Shown piece after piece: positions 44,175-53,795 of a stretch of 64,000 nt of DNA; the stretch's first letter is position 1; each line of letters starts with the position of its first letter. Where the stretch lies: assembly GCA_965231865.1 (NCBI GenBank), contig CBDDOJ010000001.1:1054001-1118000 (forward strand), read 5' to 3'. A program made the translations under genes and the position numbers. The stretch is from WTGA01 sp965231865. GTDB taxonomy: Bacteria; Pseudomonadota; Gammaproteobacteria; Arenicellales; Poriferihabitantaceae. The notes under the pieces were generated by a model. It was not told where the DNA came from. It was given only the letters and a program-made list of their open reading frames with translations, and made no database searches.

Positions 44175-46136
44175 ATGAACAATACCTATCTTGCCATTCC
44201 CCTGATCTGCCTGGCCGCGTCCGTCATCGCCGGCCTGTTCGGCAAGGTGATCGGACGAAGGGGCGCCCACACCATTACCATCGCAGGCGTGGCCATTGCC
44301 TTCGTCCTGTCCCTGTGGGTCTATGCGGATGTGCGCAACGGAAACCTGGCCAATGTGACCGTGTACACCTGGGGCATCAGCGGCGGTATCCCGTTCCAGA
44401 TCGGATTTCTCATTGACCAGCTCAGCGCCACCATGATGGTCATCGTGACATTCGTGTCCCTGATGGTGCATGTGTACACCATTGGCTACATGGCACAGGA
44501 CCCCGGCTACCAGCGCTTTTTCTGCTATATCTCGCTGTTTACCTTCTCCATGCTGATGCTGGTCATGTCCAACAATTTTCTGCAGCTGTTTTTCGGCTGG
44601 GAAGCGGTGGGGCTGATGTCCTACCTGTTGATCGGTTTCTGGTTTGAACGGGAGACGGCCATTTTTGCCAACATGAAGGCGTTCCTGGTGAACCGAATCG
44701 GGGACTTTGGTTTCCTGCTCGGCATTGCGGCGGTCCTGTACCTGTTCGGGTCCCTGGATTACGCGGATGTTTTCAACCAGGCCGAGTCGGCAAGGACCGC
44801 GACGGTAATGTCCCCCTTCGGTGAATGGAGCTGGTTGACCGTCATCTGCCTGCTGCTGTTTGTGGGCGCCATGGGAAAATCCGCACAGGTCCCCCTGCAT
44901 GTATGGCTGCCGGACTCCATGGAAGGCCCGACACCGATTTCCGCCCTGATCCATGCCGCCACCATGGTGACCGCCGGGATATTCATGGTCGCAAGAATGT
45001 CGCCGATTTTTGAATTTTCGGAAACCGCCCTGTCGGTGGTGCTCATTATCGGGGCCACCACGGCAATCTTCATGGCCCTGGTCGGACTGGTTCAAAATGA
45101 CATCAAGCGGGTGGTGGCCTATTCCACCCTTTCCCAGCTCGGCTACATGACCGCCGCCCTCGGTGCGTCCGCATACGAGATTGCGATTTTTCACCTGGGA
45201 ACCCATGCTTTTTTCAAGGCCCTGCTGTTTCTGGGGGCGGGTTCCGTGATTATCGGGCTTCACCATGAACAGGACATGCGCAGGATGGGGGGTCTTCGGA
45301 CCATCATGCCGATCACGTACCTGACCTGCCTGATCGGTTCCCTGGCACTGGCGGGAATCCCTCCCTTTGCAGGCTTTTTCTCCAAGGATGCCATTATTGA
45401 GGCCATCCGCCACAGCGAGGCCATTGGAGCACAGTATGCGTACTACGCGGTGCTGATCGGCGTATTTGTCACCGCCTTTTATTCATTCCGGTTGCTGTTT
45501 ATGACCTTCCACGGCAAAAACCGCTCGGAGGAACATGTCAAACTCCACCTTCGCGAATCCCCGGGTGTCGTCACCGGGCCCCTGGTCTGCCTGGCGGTGC
45601 CTTCCATCATTGCGGGGTTCTGGTTTTTTGGTGCGGTACTGAACGGTGAGTTCTTTGGCAGTTCGATCTTCGTCCTGAACCAGCATGATGTCACCGGGGA
45701 ACTGGCGGCGGGCTACCAGGGGAAAACCGGCATCGCCCTGATCTTCTCCGCCATCGTGCATGGGGCCATGACCCCTCCTTTCTGGCTGGCGGTGGCGGGC
45801 ATTGTCTTCGCCTGGTACTGCTACTGCAAAAACACCGGATTGCCCGGGGAAATCGCCCGGACCTTTGCGCCGCTGTACCGCATCCTCGACAATAAATACG
45901 GCTTCGACGTTTTTTATCAAACGGTCTTTGCCCGGACCACGGTTTTACTGGGGAAGGGACTGTACAAGAATGCGGATGCCGGGCTGATTGATGGGGTACT
46001 GATCAACGGGACCGCCAACAGCATCGGAACTTTTTCCACCATTTTACGGCAGGTCCAGACCGGTTTTACCTATCACTACGCCTTTGCAATGATCATCGGA
46101 CTGTTCCTGCTGATCCTGTTTTTTGTATGGCTTTGA
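44175..46136 (+). CDS. nuoL: NADH-quinone oxidoreductase subunit L
   Basis: A 653-residue antiporter-like pump subunit at the distal end of the membrane arm. The half-channel glutamate lies in FFGWEAVGLMSYLLIGFW, and pump lysines in GKSAQVPLHVWLPDSMEGPT and NDIKRVVAYSTLSQLGYM. The long lateral helix forms the C-terminal 80 residues. Forty bases separate it from nuoM. Confidence 0.96.
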   Translation: MNNTYLAIPLICLAASVIAGLFGKVIGRRGAHTITIAGVAIAFVLSLWVYADVRNGNLANVTVYTWGISGGIPFQIGFLIDQLSATMMVIVTFVSLMVHVYTIGYMAQDPGYQRFFCYISLFTFSMLMLVMSNNFLQLFFGWEAVGLMSYLLIGFWFERETAIFANMKAFLVNRIGDFGFLLGIAAVLYLFGSLDYADVFNQAESARTATVMSPFGEWSWLTVICLLLFVGAMGKSAQVPLHVWLPDSMEGPTPISALIHAATMVTAGIFMVARMSPIFEFSETALSVVLIIGATTAIFMALVGLVQNDIKRVVAYSTLSQLGYMTAALGASAYEIAIFHLGTHAFFKALLFLGAGSVIIGLHHEQDMRRMGGLRTIMPITYLTCLIGSLALAGIPPFAGFFSKDAIIEAIRHSEAIGAQYAYYAVLIGVFVTAFYSFRLLFMTFHGKNRSEEHVKLHLRESPGVVTGPLVCLAVPSIIAGFWFFGAVLNGEFFGSSIFVLNQHDVTGELAAGYQGKTGIALIFSAIVHGAMTPPFWLAVAGIVFAWYCYCKNTGLPGEIARTFAPLYRILDNKYGFDVFYQTVFARTTVLLGKGLYKNADAGLIDGVLINGTANSIGTFSTILRQVQTGFTYHYAFAMIIGLFLLILFFVWL

Positions 46137-46176
46137 CCCGGGAAACCCACCGTACGCGAACCCCCTACAATGAGTA

Positions 46177-47670
46177 ATGGAAAGTAATCTGCTCAGTCTG
46201 CTTATCTGGTCCCCGGTGATCGCCGGCATCCTGATACTGGCTACCGGGGACGACGAAAGGGCAGGCATGGCCCGAAAACTGGCGCTGGGGTTCTCGGTGG
46301 CCATTTTCCTGCTCAGCATCCCGCTGTATACCGGTTTTGATCCCGGAACCCCGGACATGCAGTTTACCGAGCATTACCCGTGGATCAGCGCGTTCAACAT
46401 CCACTACACCCTGGGCGTGGATGGCATTTCCATGCCGCTGATCCTGTTGACCACGCTGCTTACCGTCGTCGTCGTCATTGCCGGCTGGCAGGTGATTACC
46501 GACCGGGTCGCCCCGTACATGGCGGCCTTCCTCATCATGGAGGGCATCATGATCGGGGTGTTCTCTTCCCTGGACGCGATACTCTTCTATGTCTTCTGGG
46601 AAGCCATGTTGATTCCGATGTTCCTGATTATCGGGATCTGGGGCGGACCCAACCGGATTTATGCCACCATCAAGTTTTTCCTGTACACACTGCTGGGTTC
46701 ATTGTTGATGCTGGTCGCGATTTTATACCTCTACAACGCCAGCGGCGGCAGCTTCAGTATCCTTGACTACCATGCACTGCCCATCGCCCTGCCACCCCAG
46801 ATCCTGGTTTTCCTGGCGTTTTTCTGTGCATTTGCCGTCAAGGTACCCATGTTCCCGGTCCACACCTGGCTGCCCGATGCCCATGTCGAAGCCCCCACCG
46901 GCGGCTCGGTCATCCTGGCGGCCATCATGTTGAAGATGGGCGGGTACGGATTTATCCGCTTCAGCCTGCCCATTACCCCGGATGCCAGCCATGAACTGGC
47001 CTGGTTCGTCATCGCACTTTCCCTGATCGCAGTGGTGTATATCGCCCTGGTCGCCCTGGTGCAGCAGGACATGAAAAAGCTCATCGCCTACTCCTCCATT
47101 TCCCACATGGGATTTGTCACCCTCGGACTGTTCGTCTTCAACGCCCAAGGCGCCGAAGGGGCCATGATGCAGATGATTTCCCATGGATTCATATCCGGGG
47201 CCCTGTTCCTGTGTGTCGGGGTGCTGTATGACCGGTTGCATTCCCGTTTAATCGAAACCTATGGCGGCATTGCCACGCCCATGCCGGTTTTCGCTGCCTT
47301 CATGGTGCTCTTTGCCATGGCCAATTCAGGCCTCCCCGGCACCTCCGGTTTTGTCGGGGAGTTCCTGGTCATTCTCGGCGCATTCCAGGCCAACCCCTGG
47401 TTTGCCATCCTCGCCGCACTGACTTTGGTTTTCGGTGCCGCGTACACCCTGTGGATGATCAAGCGTGTGGTCTACGGCAAGGTGGCCAGCGACGCGGTGG
47501 CCGCCCTGGATGACCTGAATCGCCGGGAAATCCTGATGCTGTCCATCCTGGCGCTGATGGTCTTGCTGGTGGGCCTGTGGCCCAACCCGTTTCTTGAAGT
47601 CATGCACGCTTCCATAGACAATCTGATACAGCATGTGGAAGTGTCCAAATGCCCCGTGACCTGCCGGTAA
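46177..47670 (+). CDS. nuoM: NADH-quinone oxidoreductase subunit M
   Basis: A 497-residue antiporter-like pump subunit. Markers are FYVFWEAMLIPMFLIIGIWG, VKVPMFPVHTWLPDAHVEAP and DMKKLIAYSSISHMGFV. Full length. Seven bases precede nuoN. Confidence 0.96.
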   Translation: MESNLLSLLIWSPVIAGILILATGDDERAGMARKLALGFSVAIFLLSIPLYTGFDPGTPDMQFTEHYPWISAFNIHYTLGVDGISMPLILLTTLLTVVVVIAGWQVITDRVAPYMAAFLIMEGIMIGVFSSLDAILFYVFWEAMLIPMFLIIGIWGGPNRIYATIKFFLYTLLGSLLMLVAILYLYNASGGSFSILDYHALPIALPPQILVFLAFFCAFAVKVPMFPVHTWLPDAHVEAPTGGSVILAAIMLKMGGYGFIRFSLPITPDASHELAWFVIALSLIAVVYIALVALVQQDMKKLIAYSSISHMGFVTLGLFVFNAQGAEGAMMQMISHGFISGALFLCVGVLYDRLHSRLIETYGGIATPMPVFAAFMVLFAMANSGLPGTSGFVGEFLVILGAFQANPWFAILAALTLVFGAAYTLWMIKRVVYGKVASDAVAALDDLNRREILMLSILALMVLLVGLWPNPFLEVMHASIDNLIQHVEVSKCPVTCR

Positions 47671-47677
47671 CCAAGCC

Positions 47678-49129
47678 ATGAATCTGCACACCCTACAAAC
47701 AGCGCTGGCGGTTCCCGATCTGTTCCTTGCTGCCATGGCCTCGGCCATTCTTGTCCTCGGACTGTTTGCTGACAAGAGGACAAGCAACCACCTGTGTTAC
47801 TGGCTCAGTATTGCAACGCTGGTTTCAACGGCGTTTCTGGTGGTGATGGATTTTTCCACTGAATCAGCGGTGGCATTCAATGGCCTGTTCGTTGATGACC
47901 CGATGTCAGACCTGTGCAAGATCGCTGTGTGCCTCCTGTCTGCTGTTGTTTTCATTTACAGCCGGGAGTACAACCAGCAAAGGGGCCTGTTCCAGAACGA
48001 ATACTATGTGCTGGGCCTGTTTGCGGTGTGCGGGATGATGGTCATGAGTTCGGCCAACCACCTGCTTACCCTGTACCTGGGGCTTGAACTGATGTCCCTG
48101 TGCCTGTATGCCATGATTGCATTTTACCGGGATGACCGGCTGGCGGTGGAATCCGCGATGAAATATTTTGTACTGGGCGCCCTGGCATCCAGCATTCTCC
48201 TGTACGGCATGTCACTGTTGTACGGGCTGACCGGTTCCCTGGCGCTGCCGGACATTGGCGCCCGGGTCGCAGAGATTGGTCCCAATGACCTGTCCCTCGC
48301 TCTTGCCGTTGTATTCGTGGTGGTGGCCCTGGCGTTCAAGCTCGGGGCCGTGCCCTTTCACATGTGGGTGCCGGATGTGTACCATGGGGCGCCCACCTCC
48401 ACGACTGCATTTATCGGTGCCGCACCCAAGATCGCGGCGTTTGCCATGATTTTGAGGCTGCTCATTGGTGGACTTGATGACCTGCACGGGCTGTGGCAGG
48501 ACATGCTGATTATTCTGGCACTTCTTTCCGTGGCAGTGGGCAATATCATCGCCATCGCGCAGAAGAACCTGAAGCGACTGCTTGCCTACTCCACCATTTC
48601 CCACATGGGTTTTTTCCTCTTTGGCATACTCAGCGGCACGGCAGCCGGGTACAGTGCATCGCTGTTTTATGTCCTGGTCTACGCGACCATGAGCTGTGCG
48701 GCCTTTGGGTTGATCCTGTACCTGTCCGGCAGGGATTTTGAATCAGACCGGCTAAGTGACCTGAAAGGGCTGGGCCGGCGAAACCCGTGGGTCGCGCTGA
48801 TGGTGCTGGTGCTGATGTTCTCCATGGCCGGCGTGCCTCCGACAGCCGGATTTTTCGCCAAGCTGTCCGTAATCCAGGCGCTGGTGGGGGCCGGCCTGGC
48901 CTGGGTTGCCGTGGTTGCAGTCATTCTCGCGGTGATCGGCGCCTACTATTATTTGCGCATCATCAAACTGGTTTATTTCGATCCTCCGGAAACGGAAAGG
49001 ACGATCCACGGCGCCGCCGACAACAAATACGTGCTGGCAGTGAACGTCATCCTGATTGTCGCCATTTTGCCCTGGATCGGAAATCTGATCAGCCTGTGCA
49101 ACCAGGCCATTTCCCGGTTTGTCTATTGA
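47678..49129 (+). CDS. nuoN: NADH-quinone oxidoreductase subunit N
   Basis: A 483-residue antiporter-like pump subunit, last gene of the operon. Markers are LGLELMSLCLYAMIAF, KLGAVPFHMWVPDVYHGAP and KNLKRLLAYSTISHMGFF. The operon appears to end here: a terminator-like hairpin follows and an unrelated gene, ddl, begins 74 bases later. Confidence 0.96.
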   Translation: MNLHTLQTALAVPDLFLAAMASAILVLGLFADKRTSNHLCYWLSIATLVSTAFLVVMDFSTESAVAFNGLFVDDPMSDLCKIAVCLLSAVVFIYSREYNQQRGLFQNEYYVLGLFAVCGMMVMSSANHLLTLYLGLELMSLCLYAMIAFYRDDRLAVESAMKYFVLGALASSILLYGMSLLYGLTGSLALPDIGARVAEIGPNDLSLALAVVFVVVALAFKLGAVPFHMWVPDVYHGAPTSTTAFIGAAPKIAAFAMILRLLIGGLDDLHGLWQDMLIILALLSVAVGNIIAIAQKNLKRLLAYSTISHMGFFLFGILSGTAAGYSASLFYVLVYATMSCAAFGLILYLSGRDFESDRLSDLKGLGRRNPWVALMVLVLMFSMAGVPPTAGFFAKLSVIQALVGAGLAWVAVVAVILAVIGAYYYLRIIKLVYFDPPETERTIHGAADNKYVLAVNVILIVAILPWIGNLISLCNQAISRFVY

Positions 49130-49142
49130 TCATGGCAACGGG

Positions 49143-49164
49143 TCGGGGCCACACCCCGAATTTT
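49143..49164 (+). terminator. candidate terminator of the nuo operon
   Basis: TCGGGG-CCACA-CCCCGA forms a 6-bp stem with a 5-base loop, followed by ATTTTC, 13 bases after nuoN. The T tract is short, so termination may be partial. It lies 40 bases before the ddl start. Confidence 0.45.
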
Positions 49165-49203
49165 CATGGAAGCGACCCCCTGCCGTAGCGTGCGCCTAAG
49201 CAG

Positions 49204-50334
49204 ATGAAAAAGACAAGTCTCGGCATCCTGTTCGGCGGTCGCTCCTGTGAACACGAAGTATCCGTCCGGTCAGCGAGTTCCATACTCAAGGCCATCGACC
49301 GAAACCAATACGATGTACACCTGATCGGTATCGACAAGAGCGGTCGATGGCATCTGTCTGACGATCTCGAAAAAATCACGCATTGCGGTGCGGTGGAACC
49401 CTTTGCCAGGGAAACGGCTGCATCCACCGCCGTTTCCCTGGCACTCCACCACCAGGGAAACCTGACCGGCCCGGCGAAAGGAACCGATCCTGCGAAACGG
49501 AGCCATCCGGCCATCCCTGCACTGGATATCATCTTCCCGGTGCTGCACGGTACATTCGGAGAGGATGGTACCCTGCAGGGAGTCCTGGAAATGGCAGGCA
49601 TTCCCTATGTCGGATGCGGCGTTGCCGCATCCGCCCTCGCCATGGACAAGGCCCTGTCGAAAAAAGTATTCGAGGCACACGGGATTCCCCAGGCCGGGTA
49701 TACCGTCCTGACCATTTTTGACTGGAAGGAAGACCGGCACCTGGCCCTGACCACAACCGAAGAGTCGCTGGGGTATCCCATCTTCGTAAAACCCGCCAAT
49801 CTCGGCTCCAGCGTCGGCATCAGCAAGGCGAAAAACCGGGACGAACTGGTCCAGGCCATTCACACAGCTTTCGAATTCGACAACAAGATTGTCATGGAAG
49901 AATCCATGGAAAACTGCCTGGAAATTGAATGTTCGGTCCTGGGCAACCAGCACCCCAAAGCTTCCGTACCCGGAGAAATCATTCCGGGTGCTGAATTCTA
50001 CAACTACGAGACCAAGTATCTGGATGACAAATCCCAACTGGTCATCCCCGCCCCGCTGGATGACCCAACCACTGAACGCGTCCAGTCGCTCGCGATTGCG
50101 GCCTTCAAGGCCATCGACGGCAATGGGCTGGCACGGGTTGATTTCTTCGTGCACCGGGAAACCGGGGCCATTACACTGAACGAAGTCAATACCCTGCCCG
50201 GATTCACCCCCATCAGCATGTATCCGAAATTATGGGCCGCCAGCGGCGTTCCCTACGCCGAACTCATTAACCGCCTGATCCAACTGGCTTTTGAACGCCA
50301 TCATTCCAGGCAATCCATCAAACGGAACTTTTAG
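49204..50334 (+). CDS. ddl: D-alanine--D-alanine ligase
   Basis: A 376-residue ATP-grasp ligase that makes D-Ala-D-Ala for cell-wall synthesis. Signatures are LFGGRSCEHEVSVRSASSI, FPVLHGTFGEDGTLQG, FVKPANLGSSVGISKA, and the metal-binding TLNEVNTLPGFTPISMYPK. The longer central insertion and EFYNYETKY loop resemble the DdlA type rather than DdlB. It is not in a division/cell-wall cluster. The stop is followed by a mobile-element zone. Confidence 0.94.
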   Translation: MKKTSLGILFGGRSCEHEVSVRSASSILKAIDRNQYDVHLIGIDKSGRWHLSDDLEKITHCGAVEPFARETAASTAVSLALHHQGNLTGPAKGTDPAKRSHPAIPALDIIFPVLHGTFGEDGTLQGVLEMAGIPYVGCGVAASALAMDKALSKKVFEAHGIPQAGYTVLTIFDWKEDRHLALTTTEESLGYPIFVKPANLGSSVGISKAKNRDELVQAIHTAFEFDNKIVMEESMENCLEIECSVLGNQHPKASVPGEIIPGAEFYNYETKYLDDKSQLVIPAPLDDPTTERVQSLAIAAFKAIDGNGLARVDFFVHRETGAITLNEVNTLPGFTPISMYPKLWAASGVPYAELINRLIQLAFERHHSRQSIKRNF

Positions 50335-50540
50335 GGAATGATCGGCCTGTTGATGCCAATGGTAATGCAGGGTGGAAACCAGTGTGTGCATCCTCCAGGC
50401 GCAGCAGGTCCGAACGAGGCAATCCATGCCGGCATTCCGTCACCACACCGGGAATACAGCCCTGCAGAATGTAACAGAAATGCGGGGTCAGTGGGGCCAG
50501 TTCCCTTGGCCTGAATTATATTCACCTGTAGTCAAATACA

Positions 50541-52352
50541 TAGTGTCTGAGAGAAAACCCCCTGATTTTGCGTAATCGGAGGACTGAAATCAATTTTTAC
50601 AGGCTCCCTCCGACGGATGCGGAGGAGATTTTCGCTCAATGCCGCTTGTTTTCGGCTGTTTGAGGCACGATTTTGAGGAATTTTACGCTCCAGGTCATAG
50701 GAGGCCCTCCCCGTCGGTGCGGGGGCAGGTCTGACCGGGTGAAAAGAGCATCAGGCAGCGAGGCGGTGCCGATCATGATGCGTTTTCTCCGATTTTTGTA
50801 CCATCCGGCCGAGGCGCTGCAGGTTGGCAGCAAGTATGGCCAGCCCGACGGTTCTCTCGAACCCCTCGGCTCCTTTCGCCCGGACTCTGTCAAGTCCGTG
50901 GTGTTCCAGATGGTTGATCGCTGACTCCACGGCCGGGTGCTGCTTGCGGGCACGGGCAAAGACTTCGTCGGACTCCCGTTCCTGGTCCGCGGCATTCAGT
51001 CGGCCCTTTTTCGGCAAGGTCGCAGTGTCAAGCAGTTCGTCCAGACGCTTGCGGTTCGCCGGGCTGTGAAAGCCCCGGTCAAAGCTGCATTCCCGCAGGT
51101 CCGGGTGCATCTCCTGGCAGGACTCAACCAGGGGAACCGCTACATCCACATCTCCGCCTTGCCACATGATCTGATAATCCAGCACAAACTGGTGCTGGTC
51201 CTCGACAATGGCCAGGGGAACCCCGAGTTCCACCACACGCCCCGCCTTGCCTTTCGATATCCACCGGGTATGCTCCTCGAATACCGAAAAGGTTTTCTCG
51301 GAATGCTCAATCGTTTCGCCCTGTAACACCCGGCGGTCAACCTGGTCGGTAAACTTGTGGACAAACCCCAGAAATTTGCGGATCTTCTCCATCCGGGCGG
51401 CACTTGCCCCGGCTTCCTCCAGGGCAACCAGGGATAACTCCGCTTTCCCGGCCATTTTCCGACAGGTCTTCAGATACTTCACCACCTGCTTCGGTCGTTT
51501 CTTCCAGAACCGAGCCGTGGAGACCCGATTGAACCGCTTGCGTACCTGTTTGGTCAGGTGCTGGTGCTGCCGCCAGCCTTTCACATCATGCCATTCACAG
51601 GCCTTGCTGGTTTCGCGGATCAGGCAGCGAGTGGAATCCAACAGGAGGTTGAAATCAGTCGGGTAGTGGACATCCGTCTCCACCACGAAACTATCGCATC
51701 GCCCGGCCAACGTTTCTCCAGGCTTTTTTTTTGCGACCGCATGCCCCGTGGAAACCACCAGTTGGTTCACCTTGACCAGCACCTCGGGACGTAACAGGCT
51801 GACATTGTCGATGACCTGCTGGAGCTTGTAGGAAGCATGGATCGTCCCGTGACCCAGAAAGGCCTGGATGTCAGAATGTTTATTCACCAGCTCATGCAAC
51901 CGGTCAAAGTCACAGTTCAATCCTTCTTTGAGTATTCCCATTACCAGGATGCTCCACAGGGTCATACCCGGGCGGCCATTGTTCAGGTCCACCCCGGGGA
52001 GCACCTCTTGCTCCAGCAATTCAAACAGGGCGGTGCGGGTGGTTTCATCGGCATAGAGATATTGCAGTCCCAGCAACAGGGCAGGAATATCATCTCGGGA
52101 TCTTGGATCAAGCTGGATATCCTCGATGGACAAGGCACCGATCTCGGCCTGGAAGTGGAAGACGTTTCGCATAATGGAAAAATAAAAGAAGAGAGCAGAT
52201 GAAGAAGGTGAAGATTCGACAAAAAGGGCCTATACTGCCCGTATTTTACCATAAACCGCCTTTCTTGGGGGAATCTTCGAGCAAAAAACCCGAAAATAAT
52301 CCTTTTAAATCAACATACTATCGTTGATCTGGGGGTTTTCTGGCAAACACTA
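50541..52352 (-). mobile_element. ISNCY-family (ISDol1-like) insertion sequence, 1,812 bp
   Basis: The ends form inverted repeats: TAGTGTCTGAGAGAAAACCC on the left and, complemented from the right, TAGTGTTTGCCAGAAAACCC; both continue CC and then A/T-GAT. One full transposase gene lies inside, on the minus strand. No clear target duplication is seen: aligning the flanks to the intact IS1634-type element needs none. The element is inserted in a decayed IS1634-type end. Confidence 0.82.
50751..52172 (-). CDS. ISNCY-family transposase
   Basis: A 473-residue DDE transposase of the ISDol1-like ISNCY group. The N-terminal part has SRDDIPALLLGLQYLYAD, VDLNNGRPGMTLWSILVMG and GRCDSFVVETDVHYPTD; the C-terminal part has KTFSVFEEHTRWISKGKAG and LRECSFDRGFHSPANRKRL, all typical. 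The frame is complete. A start codon with no strong ribosome-binding site suggests low expression, as is common for transposases. Confidence 0.9.
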   Translation of the reverse strand: MRNVFHFQAEIGALSIEDIQLDPRSRDDIPALLLGLQYLYADETTRTALFELLEQEVLPGVDLNNGRPGMTLWSILVMGILKEGLNCDFDRLHELVNKHSDIQAFLGHGTIHASYKLQQVIDNVSLLRPEVLVKVNQLVVSTGHAVAKKKPGETLAGRCDSFVVETDVHYPTDFNLLLDSTRCLIRETSKACEWHDVKGWRQHQHLTKQVRKRFNRVSTARFWKKRPKQVVKYLKTCRKMAGKAELSLVALEEAGASAARMEKIRKFLGFVHKFTDQVDRRVLQGETIEHSEKTFSVFEEHTRWISKGKAGRVVELGVPLAIVEDQHQFVLDYQIMWQGGDVDVAVPLVESCQEMHPDLRECSFDRGFHSPANRKRLDELLDTATLPKKGRLNAADQERESDEVFARARKQHPAVESAINHLEHHGLDRVRAKGAEGFERTVGLAILAANLQRLGRMVQKSEKTHHDRHRLAA

Positions 52353-52390
52353 CATAGAGAGGCACTTGGCCCCTCAACCGCCAACTTGGG

Positions 52391-52734
52391 ATCCAGGAAG
52401 GGATGCCCCCACAGTGGGCACCCCCGGACCTGGCATGCCCGGTTTCGTCGGCACCACCACCCGAAAACACGGCTCTCCCAAAAAAGAAAAGCAGTCATCA
52501 GGATGCAGAAGCGATTCATCACCATATCCAGTCCCGGGGGAATCGTGCAATGGGTTGGTGGCTCCGATGTGGGAAGTCCTGTTTGCTTCTGAACACGGCT
52601 GCGAATTTTGACTGTGCTGATTCGCCTGGTGTGGTATCCTGCGTGCCACCTTCTGCACACGGACCAGACAAATCGACGATTCCGATTCAGGCCGGCCGAT
52701 CAATCCCCATGATCGGTTTTTTCGCCATTCCCTG
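52391..52734. other. no complete gene; extends the Rpn reading frame
   Basis: Most of this 340-base stretch holds no recognisable feature, apart from a small stem TGCCC-CCACAGT-GGGCA near 52403. The last part (from about 52621) is open in the Rpn frame and includes the conserved HDRFFRHSL, so it probably encoded the Rpn N-terminus. Confidence 0.45.
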
Positions 52735-53694
52735 GTGAAACCAAATATCTCGCGGGATTTTTTTGAGCGCTACCTGTCGTCGGAAGTAATTGACCGTTTG
52801 GACCTGAAGACCCTGACTGTAATGGGGGAGTCATTCGTCGACGAGTCCCTGAAACTTAGCCAGTCCGACCTGGTGTTCTCGGTGGAGACGGCGGACGAAC
52901 GATCGGCCCGCCTCTACCTGCTGCTGGAGCACAAGAGCTATCCCGACCCCTGGGTGGGGCTGCAACTGCTTGGCTACGTGGTACGTCTGTGGGAACGGGA
53001 AAAACAGCGTCTCAAGAAACCGCCTCTGCCCGCGGTGATTCCGATGGTATTGTACCAGGGAGAAAAGGACGCGGAGGTGCCTCCGTTCGAGGAGTTGGTG
53101 GATTATTCCGTGGCGGGGTCACAGTACGCTGTTCATTTTCCCTACGGGAGGTGCCTGCTGGGTCAGGACCGTCTGGAGGAGCTGGAACACAACCCAGAAT
53201 TGGATATTGCGCTGAATGTGCTAAAATACATCCGCGACGAGCAGTTAGCAGAACGTCTGGAGGAAAAAATCCTGCCGAAGTTCCGGATGGTGGACCTGCA
53301 GAAACACGATAAGTGGGGACAGATGATGGCAGTGATGGAATATCTGGCACAGGCGGGAAAACGATTGGAAAAACCTTTATTGCAGGAAGCACTGAACCGG
53401 GCATTGCCCGCTCCGATGGGAGAATCGATAATGACTACATTGGCTGAAACCTGGATGAAACAGGGAGAGCAACAAGGTATACAACAAGGCATGCAACAGG
53501 CATTGGAACGTGAGCGGGGAGTGATCCTGCGTTTTGCATCCAGCAAATTCAAGGCGGCAGCCGACAAACCGCTGTCCGCTTTCTTGAATCGCATTCAGGA
53601 CCCCGATGGCCTGACGAAGGTCGCGGACTGGATTATAGAATGCGATCAACCTGGGGAACTGCTGGCCCGCATCGGCAATGCGGATTCATCCTGA
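52735..53694 (+). CDS. Rpn-family PD-(D/E)XK nuclease/putative transposase
   Basis: A 319-residue protein of the recombination-promoting nuclease (RpnA-E) family. FFERYLSSEVIDRLDLKTL, ESFVDESLKLSQSDLVFSVE and YLLLEHKSYPDPWVGLQLLGY are characteristic, with the nuclease core Asp45, Glu65 and Lys67. A Q/E-rich stretch (KQGEQQGIQQGMQQALERER) near 240-260 is also usual. The first start codon in frame is the GTG at 52735, yet the family motif HDRFFRHSL lies directly upstream in the same frame (52708-52734) with no ATG, GTG or TTG before it back to the stop at 52618. The gene has therefore lost its start or uses a rare codon. Related proteins promote RecA-independent recombination. Confidence 0.82.
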   Translation: MKPNISRDFFERYLSSEVIDRLDLKTLTVMGESFVDESLKLSQSDLVFSVETADERSARLYLLLEHKSYPDPWVGLQLLGYVVRLWEREKQRLKKPPLPAVIPMVLYQGEKDAEVPPFEELVDYSVAGSQYAVHFPYGRCLLGQDRLEELEHNPELDIALNVLKYIRDEQLAERLEEKILPKFRMVDLQKHDKWGQMMAVMEYLAQAGKRLEKPLLQEALNRALPAPMGESIMTTLAETWMKQGEQQGIQQGMQQALERERGVILRFASSKFKAAADKPLSAFLNRIQDPDGLTKVADWIIECDQPGELLARIGNADSS

Positions 53695-53755
53695 CACGTT
53701 TTTTTTGAATAGACCAGGTATTCAGACCGGAAATTCCCTCTGGACAGCCAGCCTC

Positions 53756-53795
53756 GAAATAACGGAAATCCAGTACTTGGGATTTCCGTTATTTC
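53756..53795. repeat. perfect 16-bp inverted repeat with 8-base loop
   Basis: GAAATAACGGAAATCC (53756-53771) is followed after AGTACTTG by its exact complement GGATTTCCGTTATTTC (53780-53795). It sits 61 bases after the Rpn-type gene. There is no T tract on either side, so it is not a typical intrinsic terminator. The surrounding 300 bases hold no gene. Confidence 0.85.

Larger units (their letters stand above)
50360..52390 (+). mobile_element. decayed IS1634-type right end, split by an ISNCY element
   Basis: Bases 50366-50540 align, imperfectly, with 8646-8807 of the intact IS1634-type element: GGCAATCCATG, ATTCCGTCA, AACAGAAATG and TGAATTATAT...CACCT..A.TCAA are shared in order. The match resumes at 52353 (CATAGAG) and ends CCGCCAACTTGGG at 52390, which has the form of an IS1634-type terminus. 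The transposase gene and left half are gone. The ISNCY element at 50541-52352 separates the two parts. Confidence 0.65.

Noticed and set aside
43878..45413. 511-residue open frame antisense to nuoK/nuoL
   Set aside because: It mirrors strongly coding nuo genes, is rich in His, Gly and Gln, and matches no family. It is a shadow produced by codon bias.
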